From: JAAYAN01 sp964437215
GTDB taxonomy: Bacteria > Bacteroidota > Ignavibacteria > Ignavibacteriales > Melioribacteraceae
NCBI GenBank assembly: GCA_964437215.1
Contig: CAYTFZ010000052.1
Span: forward strand, 1 to 17,967
Direction of reading: 5' to 3'
Length of the DNA: 17,967 nucleotides
The notes below the pieces were generated by a model, which worked only from the letters and a program-made list of their open reading frames with translations, was not told where the DNA came from and searched no databases. The translations under genes were made by a program, and so were the position numbers. This document shows positions 1-6,810 of this stretch, piece by piece (position 1 is the stretch's first letter; each line of letters opens with the position of its first letter).

Positions 1-4
1 CTTG

Positions 5-77
5 AGCGAGTGACGGGGATCGAACCCGCGACATTCAGCTTGGGAAGCTGACACTCTACCAACTGAGTTACACTCGC
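5..77 (-). tRNA. tRNA-Gly (anticodon CCC)
   Basis: Read on the minus strand this folds as a complete cloverleaf. The acceptor stem GCGAGTG pairs with CACTCGC, the anticodon stem TCAGC/GCTGA encloses the loop TTCCCAA (anticodon CCC, glycine GGG codons), and the T arm contains the GTTCGATCC consensus. The discriminator base is T. The 3' CCA is not encoded, since the next bases are CAA, so it must be added after transcription. No other tRNA is adjacent in the window. Confidence 0.96.
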
Positions 78-365
78 AATTTTTTATTCTTAAAAGAACT
101 TTCAAAATCTAATAAAAAAAATTATGTTGCTCAATAAATTAATGCTAAATTTCTATTACAATGCATAAAGTTAAATTTTGTTTTAATTTATAATGCTAAT
201 ATTTTTAAGCAATCAATGTTTAATAAATTTTTAGGAAGTATAAAAAATTATGTGCTTCGTTATTGACTTTAATAATATTTTACAGAAAACTTTCGAATAA
301 TTTGAACAACATTGCCAAAATATAATCTGAATAAATTCCACATTGATTTTTTTAATTCTTCAGCA
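78..365. other. AT-rich intergenic stretch, no gene seen
   Basis: About 290 bp of very AT-rich DNA between the tRNA-Gly gene and the fossil sorting domain. It presumably carries the promoter of the minus-strand tRNA. No open frame of useful length, convincing hairpin or repeat array was seen on either strand. Confidence 0.6.
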
Positions 366-538
366 CTATTTTTTCACTAAACTAAATTCCTGTCCGGTGC
401 CGGTTGAATTGCCTGTCTGCAGTCTGCAAAAATATATACCTCTTGGAAAACCTGAAGCATCCCGCTTAACCTCGTAATTTCGGCAGGTTGCTGCGTGTTT
501 AAAAGTGTTGCTATTTCCTGGCCGGGTTTATTAATGTC
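366..538 (-). pseudogene. Decayed type IX secretion C-terminal sorting domain
   Basis: On the minus strand one frame reads GQEIATLLNTQQPA, and a second frame then continues as NYEVKRDASGFPRGIY and FCRLQTGNSTGTGQEFSLVKK, ending at a stop at 366-368. This is the pattern of the type A C-terminal sorting domain (GREVATLVN..PAG.YEV.FDASGL.SGIYFYRLQTG) of proteins secreted by the type IX system. The two halves join if one G is restored near position 481 (gcc-gga-aat-tac instead of gcc-gaa-att), so this is a single-base frameshift. Upstream of 538 the frame runs into a stop, and the body of the secreted protein is absent: the msrB-msrA gene occupies that space. It is a relic, not a functional gene. 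Family recognition is from memory of the motif; the frameshift is read directly. Confidence 0.75.
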
Positions 539-593
539 TTACGCTCAATTAATTATTTTGAATTTTTCTCTGCATCAAAATGTTATTAAGTTT

Positions 594-1508
594 ATGAAAA
601 CATTATTAATCATATTATTATTTTTTTCAATTTTAACCGCTCAGGAAAAAAAGAAGATGAAATTAAATAAATTAACCGCCGAAGAGGAACGGGTAATAAT
701 TTTCAAGGGAACCGAAATGCCGTTTACCGGGAAATTTGAAAAACACAAAGAAAAGGGAACCTACACTTGCAAAAGATGCGATGCGCCTTTATATAAATCG
801 GCAGCAAAATTCGAAAGCGGATGCGGCTGGCCCAGTTTTGATGATGAGATAAAAGGATCTGTAAAAAAAGAAAAGGATGCAGACGGCAGAAGGACTGAAA
901 TATTGTGCGCAAATTGCGGCGCCCATCTTGGGCATGTATTTTATGGCGAACAGTTTACCGAAAAAAACACCCGGCATTGCGTCAATTCTATTTCACTGAA
1001 TTTTATCCCCGAAAAAAGTGAAAGAAAAACAGAAACTGCAATATTTGCTTCGGGCTGTTTCTGGGGAACAGAATATTTTCTTAAAAAAGCAAAAGGAGTG
1101 GTTTCTACTGAAGTCGGTTATACAGGAGGCAAAACTGAAAATCCTGACTATGAAGAAGTATGCACCGGACGAACAGGGCACGCTGAAGCTGTAAAAGTAA
1201 TTTACGATCCTTTAAAAACCAGCTTCGAAGAACTTGCGAAATATTTCTTTGAAACTCACGATCCAGGTCAATTAAACAGGCAGGGGCCCGATATAGGCGA
1301 GCAATACAGGTCTGCAATTTTTTATTTATCTGATGAACAGAAATCAGCTTCCGATAAACTGATAAAGCAGCTAAAGCAAAAAGGGATTAAAGTTGTAACC
1401 GAAATTACAAAAGCAGGAAAATTTTGGAAAGCCGAAGAATATCATCAGGATTATTACGAAAAGACAGGCAAGTATCCCTATTGCCATAAATACGAAAAGA
1501 AATTCTGA
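594..1508 (+). CDS. msrAB: Exported bifunctional methionine sulfoxide reductase MsrB-MsrA
   Basis: Repairs oxidised methionine; MsrA acts on the S and MsrB on the R sulfoxide. From the ATG at 594 the protein is 304 aa. Residues 1-17 (MKTLLIILLFFSILTAQ) form a short signal peptide, so it probably acts in the periplasm. MsrB occupies about 25-140: zinc cysteines C59/C62 and C105/C108, GCGWPSF with the likely resolving C77, and RHCVNS with catalytic C129. MsrA occupies about 148-304: GCFWG with catalytic C155, GYTGG, and a C-terminal YCHKY with C297 as resolving cysteine. All key residues are present. An in-frame ATG at 495 would add 33 residues, but they overlap the fossil sorting domain and would bury the signal peptide, so 594 is preferred. 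A further ATG at 657 would give a cytosolic form. No obvious operon partner. Confidence 0.93.
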   Translation: MKTLLIILLFFSILTAQEKKKMKLNKLTAEEERVIIFKGTEMPFTGKFEKHKEKGTYTCKRCDAPLYKSAAKFESGCGWPSFDDEIKGSVKKEKDADGRRTEILCANCGAHLGHVFYGEQFTEKNTRHCVNSISLNFIPEKSERKTETAIFASGCFWGTEYFLKKAKGVVSTEVGYTGGKTENPDYEEVCTGRTGHAEAVKVIYDPLKTSFEELAKYFFETHDPGQLNRQGPDIGEQYRSAIFYLSDEQKSASDKLIKQLKQKGIKVVTEITKAGKFWKAEEYHQDYYEKTGKYPYCHKYEKKF

Positions 1509-1610
1509 TATATCAAATTCAAGGATTAGTTTTGAATCTTACATAAATTATTGTTTTATTTGTTTTCAAAAAACTTGCAATACTATTCAATAACTAATAG
1601 AGGTGTTATA

Positions 1611-2135
1611 ATGTTCAGGAAAATTTCGGCAGCAGTTTTTTGTTTTATGTTATCTATAGGCGTTTTTGCTCAGTTCACGCCCGAAAGACATTATTTAGGA
1701 CCCAGCGTAGGTTTATCATTTTTGGGTTCTGCTCCGCAATTGGGAGTAAATTACGAATACAGTATGGTTGTGCAGGACTTTGGAACTATCGGAATCGGCG
1801 GAATTTTCCGTTATTGGGGTTACAGCGAAGATTATTACGGCGGAGAATGGAGTTACTCGAATGTTATGATTGGAGCTCAGGGAAATTATCATTTTAAGCT
1901 GAATACCGATAAATTTGATCCATGGGCAGGACTTGTGCTGGCTTATCACGGAGGTTCTGTAAGCTGGGACGGACCGCATGCCGGTTATGCTTCTCCAAGC
2001 CACGGAGGTTTTTTCCTCGGTCTTCAGGGCGGAGTAAGATATTGGTTTACGCCGACTCTTGCAGGAACTGCACGTTTGGGATTTGGAACATTAAGTTACG
2101 GGTCTCTTGAAGTAGGCGTGGATTTTAAACTTTAA
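1611..2135 (+). CDS. Small outer-membrane beta-barrel protein, unknown role
   Basis: A 174-aa protein with a clear signal peptide (MFRKISAAVFCFMLSIGVFA, cleavage likely just before QFTPERH). The mature part is rich in Gly, Tyr and Trp with alternating hydrophobic residues, for example LGPSVGLSFLG, GTIGIGGIFRYWG, GFFLGLQGGVRYWF and LEVGVDFKL. This fits about eight amphipathic strands of a small OmpA/OmpW-like outer-membrane barrel. The start at 1611 has a ribosome site (agaggtg, 1599-1605); an upstream in-frame ATG at 1551 would put 20 polar residues before the signal peptide. It is followed by a strong terminator, so it is probably transcribed alone. The specific function cannot be read from sequence. 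Confidence 0.8.
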   Translation: MFRKISAAVFCFMLSIGVFAQFTPERHYLGPSVGLSFLGSAPQLGVNYEYSMVVQDFGTIGIGGIFRYWGYSEDYYGGEWSYSNVMIGAQGNYHFKLNTDKFDPWAGLVLAYHGGSVSWDGPHAGYASPSHGGFFLGLQGGVRYWFTPTLAGTARLGFGTLSYGSLEVGVDFKL

Positions 2136-2150
2136 TAAGCATATATTTTT

Positions 2151-2179
2151 AAAGGCAGCCTTAAAAAGCTGCCTTTTTC
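2151..2179 (+). terminator. Rho-independent terminator of the beta-barrel gene
   Basis: Perfect 9-bp stem (aaaggcagc, 2151-2159, with gctgccttt, 2168-2176), an 8-nt loop, and a run of T on the plus strand. It lies 15 bp after the stop of the beta-barrel gene and just before the convergent end of yidD. There is no T tract on the minus strand, so it should work mainly in the plus direction. Confidence 0.85.
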
Positions 2180-2188
2180 ATCAGTTAT

Positions 2189-2452
2189 TTACAACTTAGC
2201 ATTTTTTTTATTTTCAGGTTTTTCCGGAACAGGATCGAAACCGCTGCCTCCCCAGGGATTACAGCTTAATATTCTTTTAATCCCCAGCCATCCGCCCTTT
2301 ATCAACCCGAAACGCTGCAACGCTTCCAATGTATATTGTGAACAAGTAGGCAAATATCTGCAGGATGACGGAAATAAGGGCGATATTGCAATCTGATAAA
2401 ATCTTATTAAAAGAATAAAAGGATAAACAATTATTTTATTGATTTTTTTCAT
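2189..2452 (-). CDS. yidD: Membrane protein insertion efficiency factor YidD
   Basis: An 87-aa protein of normal length for the family. It has the signature features: an N-terminal amphipathic/hydrophobic segment (IIVYPFILLIRFYQIAISPL), the cysteine motif SSCRYLPTCSQY, GGWLGIKRILSCNPW and GGSGFDPVP. YidD is a small inner-membrane-associated protein that helps the YidC insertase place proteins in the membrane. In many bacteria it sits beside rnpA and yidC; here it stands alone, with a convergent barrel gene on one side and a divergent kinase gene on the other. The ATG at 2452 has no strong Shine-Dalgarno site. Confidence 0.95.
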   Translation of the reverse strand: MKKINKIIVYPFILLIRFYQIAISPLFPSSCRYLPTCSQYTLEALQRFGLIKGGWLGIKRILSCNPWGGSGFDPVPEKPENKKNAKL

Positions 2453-2592
2453 CCGTTCAATTTTATATTTTTATGAATTGAAAATTACCTTTTAAAAAAT
2501 ATAAAACATAATTCACAATGTGACTGAATATATTTTATTTTTGATAAATTAAACATATCTTTCAGATAAGAAATATCATTACTGAGGAAACT

Positions 2593-3753
2593 ATGGCTCA
2601 GCAGAAAATTAAACAGGCAGAAATACTAATTGTTGACGATACAACGGTAAATATAGAATTTGCCAGAAAAAACTTAAAGGAAAACGGTTTTTCGGTAGAT
2701 TTTGCTACAAGCGGCGAAATGGCTGTTGAACGGGCAAAAATTACCCTGCCCGATTTAATACTGCTTGATATAAATATGCCGGGTTTGGACGGATACGAAA
2801 CCTGTGAAAAACTAAGGCAATATCCGAAAACAAAAAATATTCCCATTATTTTTATGACTTCGCATCTCGATAATACTGATACCGACCGCTTTATCAATTC
2901 CGGCGCAATTGGTTTTATACGTAAACCTCTCGAAATAAATGATATGCTTTTAAGCATTTCCAAAGTGCTGCCTATTCCCGGTCAGCCGGATGAAGAACAG
3001 GAAAATGATTCAATGCTTGTTCCGGGAGAAGAAAAAAAAGAAAAAGAATCTACCAAAAAGAACGAATTTAAAATCAGTTATCAGTACCTTTCTCAGATAT
3101 CGCACGAAATAAGAACTCCTCTTAGCGCATTGCTGAACTTTGTAGGGTTAATAAAAGACGAGTTTAACAACGAAGAAAACAGCGAATTCAATGATATTTT
3201 TGAATCAATTAAGAGCGCAAGCAACAGGCTTACCCGCGCTGTTGAAATGTTCATTGATCTTACTGAAGTTAAATCCGAAAATTACAATTTCCATATAGAG
3301 ACTTTAGATTTAAAAGACCTTATTGAAGCAGTATTTAACGAACTTTCGCAGCTTGCCGATTCCAAAGGTCTGGAAATTGTTACCGAAATAAATACAGATA
3401 AAACAAAAATTGAAGGCGACACTTATTCAACCTGGCAGATATTAAGGAACCTTGTTGACAATTCCATTAAATGTTCGATTAAAGGAAACGTATATATTAG
3501 GGTTTACAGAAATAAAAAGGACAAACTTGTTCTTGAAGTTACCGACAGCGGCGTTGGAATTGAAAAGGAATATATTAAAACACTGTTTGATCCTTTTTCG
3601 ATGGAGCAAGGAAATTACCCTTATAAATTTGAAGGAAACGGTTTGGGCTTAGCGCTTACCCGCCAATATTCTATTCTTAACAAGGCAGACATTGAAGTTG
3701 AAACCTCGATGGGAGAAGGAACAACTTTCAAAGTAATATTTTCGAAAAGCTGA
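2593..3753 (+). CDS. Receiver-histidine kinase protein (REC-HisKA-HATPase), no sensor domain
   Basis: A 386-aa soluble signalling protein. The N-terminal receiver domain (about 9-127) has the acidic pair D15/D16, phosphoacceptor D59 in LILLDINMPGLDGYE, the T/S position in FMTS and K111 in IRKP. A charged linker (about 131-160) leads to a HisKA domain with the H-box ISHEIRTPL (H171). The HATPase domain has the N-box RNLVDNS (N290), G1 box TDSGVGI (D318) and G2 box GNGLGLAL. All catalytic residues are present. There are no membrane segments and no input domain other than the receiver, so the kinase is probably controlled by phosphorylation of its own receiver from another kinase. The ATG follows a good ribosome site (gagga, 2584-2588). 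It is the first gene of a plus-strand run; the next gene starts 29 nt after its stop. No partner response regulator with an output domain is visible. Confidence 0.92.
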   Translation: MAQQKIKQAEILIVDDTTVNIEFARKNLKENGFSVDFATSGEMAVERAKITLPDLILLDINMPGLDGYETCEKLRQYPKTKNIPIIFMTSHLDNTDTDRFINSGAIGFIRKPLEINDMLLSISKVLPIPGQPDEEQENDSMLVPGEEKKEKESTKKNEFKISYQYLSQISHEIRTPLSALLNFVGLIKDEFNNEENSEFNDIFESIKSASNRLTRAVEMFIDLTEVKSENYNFHIETLDLKDLIEAVFNELSQLADSKGLEIVTEINTDKTKIEGDTYSTWQILRNLVDNSIKCSIKGNVYIRVYRNKKDKLVLEVTDSGVGIEKEYIKTLFDPFSMEQGNYPYKFEGNGLGLALTRQYSILNKADIEVETSMGEGTTFKVIFSKS

Positions 3754-3782
3754 ACTTATTTCTAAACAAAATATAACTTTAA

Positions 3783-5315
3783 GTGTTTTTAACAAATAAC
3801 TATTACTTAGCCGAATCGAAAAGCTATTTTAAGTTTTTCATCAATCATCTTGATGATGATTTTACCGTTGAAACTGAAGAAATTAAAAACAGCATTATTT
3901 CTATATCCGATACTTTCGACTGGCGGATTTTCCGGAGCGGAAAGGCGCTTATTTTTTCGGGCAACAATTACCATTTCGGAAGTCAGGAAACGGGATATTC
4001 TTCGCATAAACTGAAAAAGAAAATTGTTTTTGCCGAATCCATTGCCGAAACCGGGTTTAAGAATATTTTATCTGCTGTTACAGGCTGCCGGCGTCTCTGC
4101 CGCAATTTCCGGTTCAAACAAAAAACAACAGTTTTTAAGGTTCTTAATAAGGACGGGAAAACAATAAGCCGGCTTCATCTTTACGAGTATGTTCCTTTAT
4201 TAAAAAGCCACGGAACAAAAACCGCGTTTCTTAAAATAGAAAAACTGAAAGGGTACTCAAAATACTCCGAAAAGATTGAAGCTCTTACTTCCGAGTATTC
4301 AATTTTCCTTTTCAGAGGCAACTGGACGGAAAATATTATTTCCCTTACCGGTAATGTTCCCGGTTCTTACTCTTCGAAACCGAAATACGAAATTGATGCA
4401 GATATGCCGGCTTGGCAGGCAATGAAAATAATTTACGGTAAATTGTTTGCCAATATGAAGCTGAATGAAGAAGGGATTAAGAAAAATCTTGATCCTGAAT
4501 TTTTGCACGATTTCCGCGTAGCAATCCGATGCACACGTGCAGCTCTTTCGCAGATAAACAAAGTATTCCCGAAAGAAACGCAAAACCATTTCAGGCAGAT
4601 TTTTAAGTATATTCAAAATACAACCAACGCATCGCGCGATATTGACGTGGACATCCTGAATAAATCGGATTATAAAAATATTCTTCCTCTTAAAATGCAT
4701 CCAGGGATTGATCTTCTCGTAAAATATCTAAAAAAAGAAAGATCGAAAGAACAGCAGAATCTTGTAAGAATGCTTCGTTCTGAAAAATACATTAGGGCAA
4801 AAAAGGAATGGATGGATTTTCTTCAATCGGTAAACGAAAACATAAGCGATTCGGGGAATACATTTTTAGAAACGCGCGCGCTTTCGGTAAAAAAAATTAT
4901 TACGGCCTTAGAAAAAACTATTAAAGCCGGCGATTTGATTGTACCTAAATCACCCGATGAGAAATTTCATAAATTCCGGATTTCTTTGAAAAAGCTGAGG
5001 TACTTGCTCGAATTTTTTTCGGGAATTTATCCCGAAGAGCAAATGAATATTATACTTTACAAGATAAAAGCTCTTCAGGATAATCTTGGCGAGTTTAACG
5101 ATCTTTCAATTCAGCAGCAAAAACTTACAAATTATCTTACGCGGATACGGCCTAAACCTGAAACTGCGAAAATAATTCTTCCTGCTGTAGGAGGATTAAT
5201 TGCTGTAAAATCACAAAGAAAAATGCAAGTTAGAGAAGAATTTTTTATCTTGTATTCCCAGTTCCGGAAAAAGAGGAACATAAAAATATTTTATGACGTT
5301 TTCGGCAAAGGATAA
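3783..5315 (+). CDS. CHAD domain protein with a degenerate CYTH-like N-terminal region
   Basis: A 510-aa protein. From about residue 208 to 505 it is a CHAD domain, an alpha-helical fold with two related halves rich in conserved His, Arg and Lys. The first half has LHDFRVAIRCTRAAL (H242, R245, R249); the second has FHKFRISLKKLRYLLEFF (H396, R399, K403) followed by LQDNLGEFND. CHAD domains are known to bind inorganic polyphosphate through these basic residues. The first ~200 residues resemble a diverged CYTH/triphosphate-tunnel module (WRIFRSGKALIFSG, TTVFKVLNKDGKTISRLHL) but lack the family's EXEXK signature, so catalysis is doubtful. No membrane segments. The only suitable start is GTG at 3783 with no clear ribosome site, which fits coupling to the upstream kinase gene. 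The ParA gene follows after 3 nt. Confidence 0.87.
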   Translation: MFLTNNYYLAESKSYFKFFINHLDDDFTVETEEIKNSIISISDTFDWRIFRSGKALIFSGNNYHFGSQETGYSSHKLKKKIVFAESIAETGFKNILSAVTGCRRLCRNFRFKQKTTVFKVLNKDGKTISRLHLYEYVPLLKSHGTKTAFLKIEKLKGYSKYSEKIEALTSEYSIFLFRGNWTENIISLTGNVPGSYSSKPKYEIDADMPAWQAMKIIYGKLFANMKLNEEGIKKNLDPEFLHDFRVAIRCTRAALSQINKVFPKETQNHFRQIFKYIQNTTNASRDIDVDILNKSDYKNILPLKMHPGIDLLVKYLKKERSKEQQNLVRMLRSEKYIRAKKEWMDFLQSVNENISDSGNTFLETRALSVKKIITALEKTIKAGDLIVPKSPDEKFHKFRISLKKLRYLLEFFSGIYPEEQMNIILYKIKALQDNLGEFNDLSIQQQKLTNYLTRIRPKPETAKIILPAVGGLIAVKSQRKMQVREEFFILYSQFRKKRNIKIFYDVFGKG

Positions 5316-5318
5316 AAA

Positions 5319-6059
5319 GTGAAAGTTGTAGCTGTTTACAGTATTAAAGGAGGTGTCGGCAAAACTGCTTCTTCAGTAAATCTTGCTTATCTGGCAGCCC
5401 GCGCCGGTTATAAAACTCTTCTTTGCGACCTCGATCCTCAAGGTTCAACTTCGTATTATTTCCGGATTCGTCCTTCGAAAAAATTCGATTCGGGCAAACT
5501 GATTGATGAAAATAAAAATATAGAAAAATATATCAGGCAATCCGATTTCGATAATCTGGATATTCTTCCTTCCGATTTTTCGTACAGGAATCTCGATTTG
5601 CTTTTGGATAATGAAAAAAAATCGAAGAAAAAATTAAAAAGCGTACTAAAAAATCTGAAAGGCAATTACGATATAGTCTTTCTGGACTGTCCCCCGAATA
5701 TCACGCTTTTTTCGGAGAATATTTTTAATGCGGCAGATATAATTGCAGAGCCCTGCATTCCTACTACATTATCAATTCTTACTCACGAAAAACTTTATGA
5801 TTTTCTAAAAGATTCGGATTTTAATACAGCAAGACTTTATACTTTTTATTCGATGGTTGAACTTCGAAAGAAAATGCATAAAGATATAATGGAACAAAAT
5901 ACTGATAATTCTAATTTCTTAAACAGTTTTATCCCTTACTGTTCCGATATCGAGAAGATGGGAATTCATCTGCAGCCCGTTTTTATTTTTGCCTCGTCGG
6001 GCAAGGCAGCAAAATCCTACGAAAAACTTTGGAACGAATTCAATAAAATTTTATTCTGA
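5319..6059 (+). CDS. ParA/MinD-family ATPase
   Basis: A 246-aa P-loop ATPase of the deviant Walker A class: KGGVGKTA (residues 10-17, including the signature lysine K10 and catalytic K15), Walker A' LLCDLDPQGST (D37, D39) and Walker B IVFLDCPP (D123). Members dimerise on ATP, many bind DNA non-specifically, and they position chromosomes, plasmids or protein and polymer cargo. The start is GTG at 5319, only 3 nt after the CHAD stop, which implies a shared transcript and probable translational coupling. No ParB or parS-like sites were seen, so this is not an ordinary partition locus in this window. The gene body has the same codon style as its neighbours. The cargo is unknown; the CHAD protein is the obvious candidate partner (inference). 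Confidence 0.9.
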   Translation: MKVVAVYSIKGGVGKTASSVNLAYLAARAGYKTLLCDLDPQGSTSYYFRIRPSKKFDSGKLIDENKNIEKYIRQSDFDNLDILPSDFSYRNLDLLLDNEKKSKKKLKSVLKNLKGNYDIVFLDCPPNITLFSENIFNAADIIAEPCIPTTLSILTHEKLYDFLKDSDFNTARLYTFYSMVELRKKMHKDIMEQNTDNSNFLNSFIPYCSDIEKMGIHLQPVFIFASSGKAAKSYEKLWNEFNKILF

Positions 6060-6074
6060 TACTTAATATTTAGT

Positions 6075-6746
6075 ATGCTGATGAAAATTCCCGAAATTTC
6101 AAAATTAAAAAATCCGCTTTCTAAATCCTGCTCGATGATAGGGAAAGATGAATATTTTAATGCTGCAGTTTTAGTTCCTATTATTACGATTAAAGATTCG
6201 TATCATCTGCTTTTTCAGAAACGCGCTGTAAATATCCGTCAGGGCGGCGAAATCTGTTTTCCGGGAGGCGAGTTCGACAAAAAATCCGATAAAAATTTCA
6301 TAGATACAGCTCTCCGCGAAACATCGGAAGAACTTGGAATTCCGGCTTCAAAAATATCGGTTATCGGGGAAATGAATTTTCACGTTGCGCCGTTCGGAAT
6401 TACCGTAGATCCGGTTCTGGCATTTCTTGATATTTCTCTTGAAGAAATCAAGATTGATAAAAACGAAGTAGAAAGCATTTTTACAGCGCCGCTGGAATAT
6501 TTTATAAAAAACGAACCCGAAGTTTATTATTCCCGCACATTAATTGAGCCTTATTATTTTGATGAGACAGGAAAGAAAATTGAGCTTCTGCCTGTTGAAA
6601 AACTCGGGCTGCCATCAATTTACGGCGAACCAAGAGAAGGCAGAAAATTCAAAGTTTATGTTTTTAACTTCAACGGTTATAAAATATGGGGTATAACGGC
6701 TGTTATAATCAAAGAATTAATAAGAATAATTAAATCAGAAATTTAA
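6075..6746 (+). CDS. Nudix hydrolase, CoA pyrophosphatase-like (NudL/UPF0035 type)
   Basis: A 223-aa protein. Residues 48-60 (QKRAVNIRQGGEI), FPGG (62-65) and TALRETSEELGI (78-89) match the CoA-pyrophosphatase subgroup, in which an R..R...GGxIxFPGG segment precedes a Nudix helix with R81, E82, E85 and E86. The spacing between the GG and the RE pair is longer than in the classical Nudix box, as in CoA-type enzymes. The expected reaction is hydrolysis of CoA or a related diphosphate to 4'-phosphopantetheine and 3',5'-ADP with a divalent metal. Substrate assignment is by family only. It starts 15 nt after the ParA stop (ATG at 6075, alternative in-frame ATG at 6081) with no strong ribosome site, so it is probably in the same transcript. 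Confidence 0.82.
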   Translation: MLMKIPEISKLKNPLSKSCSMIGKDEYFNAAVLVPIITIKDSYHLLFQKRAVNIRQGGEICFPGGEFDKKSDKNFIDTALRETSEELGIPASKISVIGEMNFHVAPFGITVDPVLAFLDISLEEIKIDKNEVESIFTAPLEYFIKNEPEVYYSRTLIEPYYFDETGKKIELLPVEKLGLPSIYGEPREGRKFKVYVFNFNGYKIWGITAVIIKELIRIIKSEI

Positions 6747-6777
6747 TTTACAAGTGGTCAGTTAAAATAATTTTTAT

Positions 6778-6785
6778 TAACTTTG
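6778..6785 (+). promoter_or_regulatory. Possible Bacteroidota-type -7 element before the DUF4301 gene
   Basis: TAACTTTG matches the Bacteroidota -7 consensus TAnnTTTG and lies 26 nt before the TTG start. No TTTG/TTG -33 element is present at the usual distance, so this is a weak prediction. Confidence 0.25.
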
Positions 6786-6810
6786 TATAAATTTTATAAA
6801 TGGTACAAAA

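Noticed and set aside
495..593. Longer N-terminus for the MsrB-MsrA protein from the ATG at 495.
   Set aside because: The added 33 residues overlap the fossil sorting domain and would place non-signal sequence before a clear signal peptide that starts at 594.
1511..1542. Inverted repeat attcaa...ttgaat after the msr gene as a terminator.
   Set aside because: The stem is only 6 bp and AT-rich, and no T tract follows.
5319..6059. Plasmid or chromosome partition locus around the ParA gene.
   Set aside because: No ParB gene, parS-like palindromes or replication gene is nearby; the neighbours are CHAD and Nudix genes.
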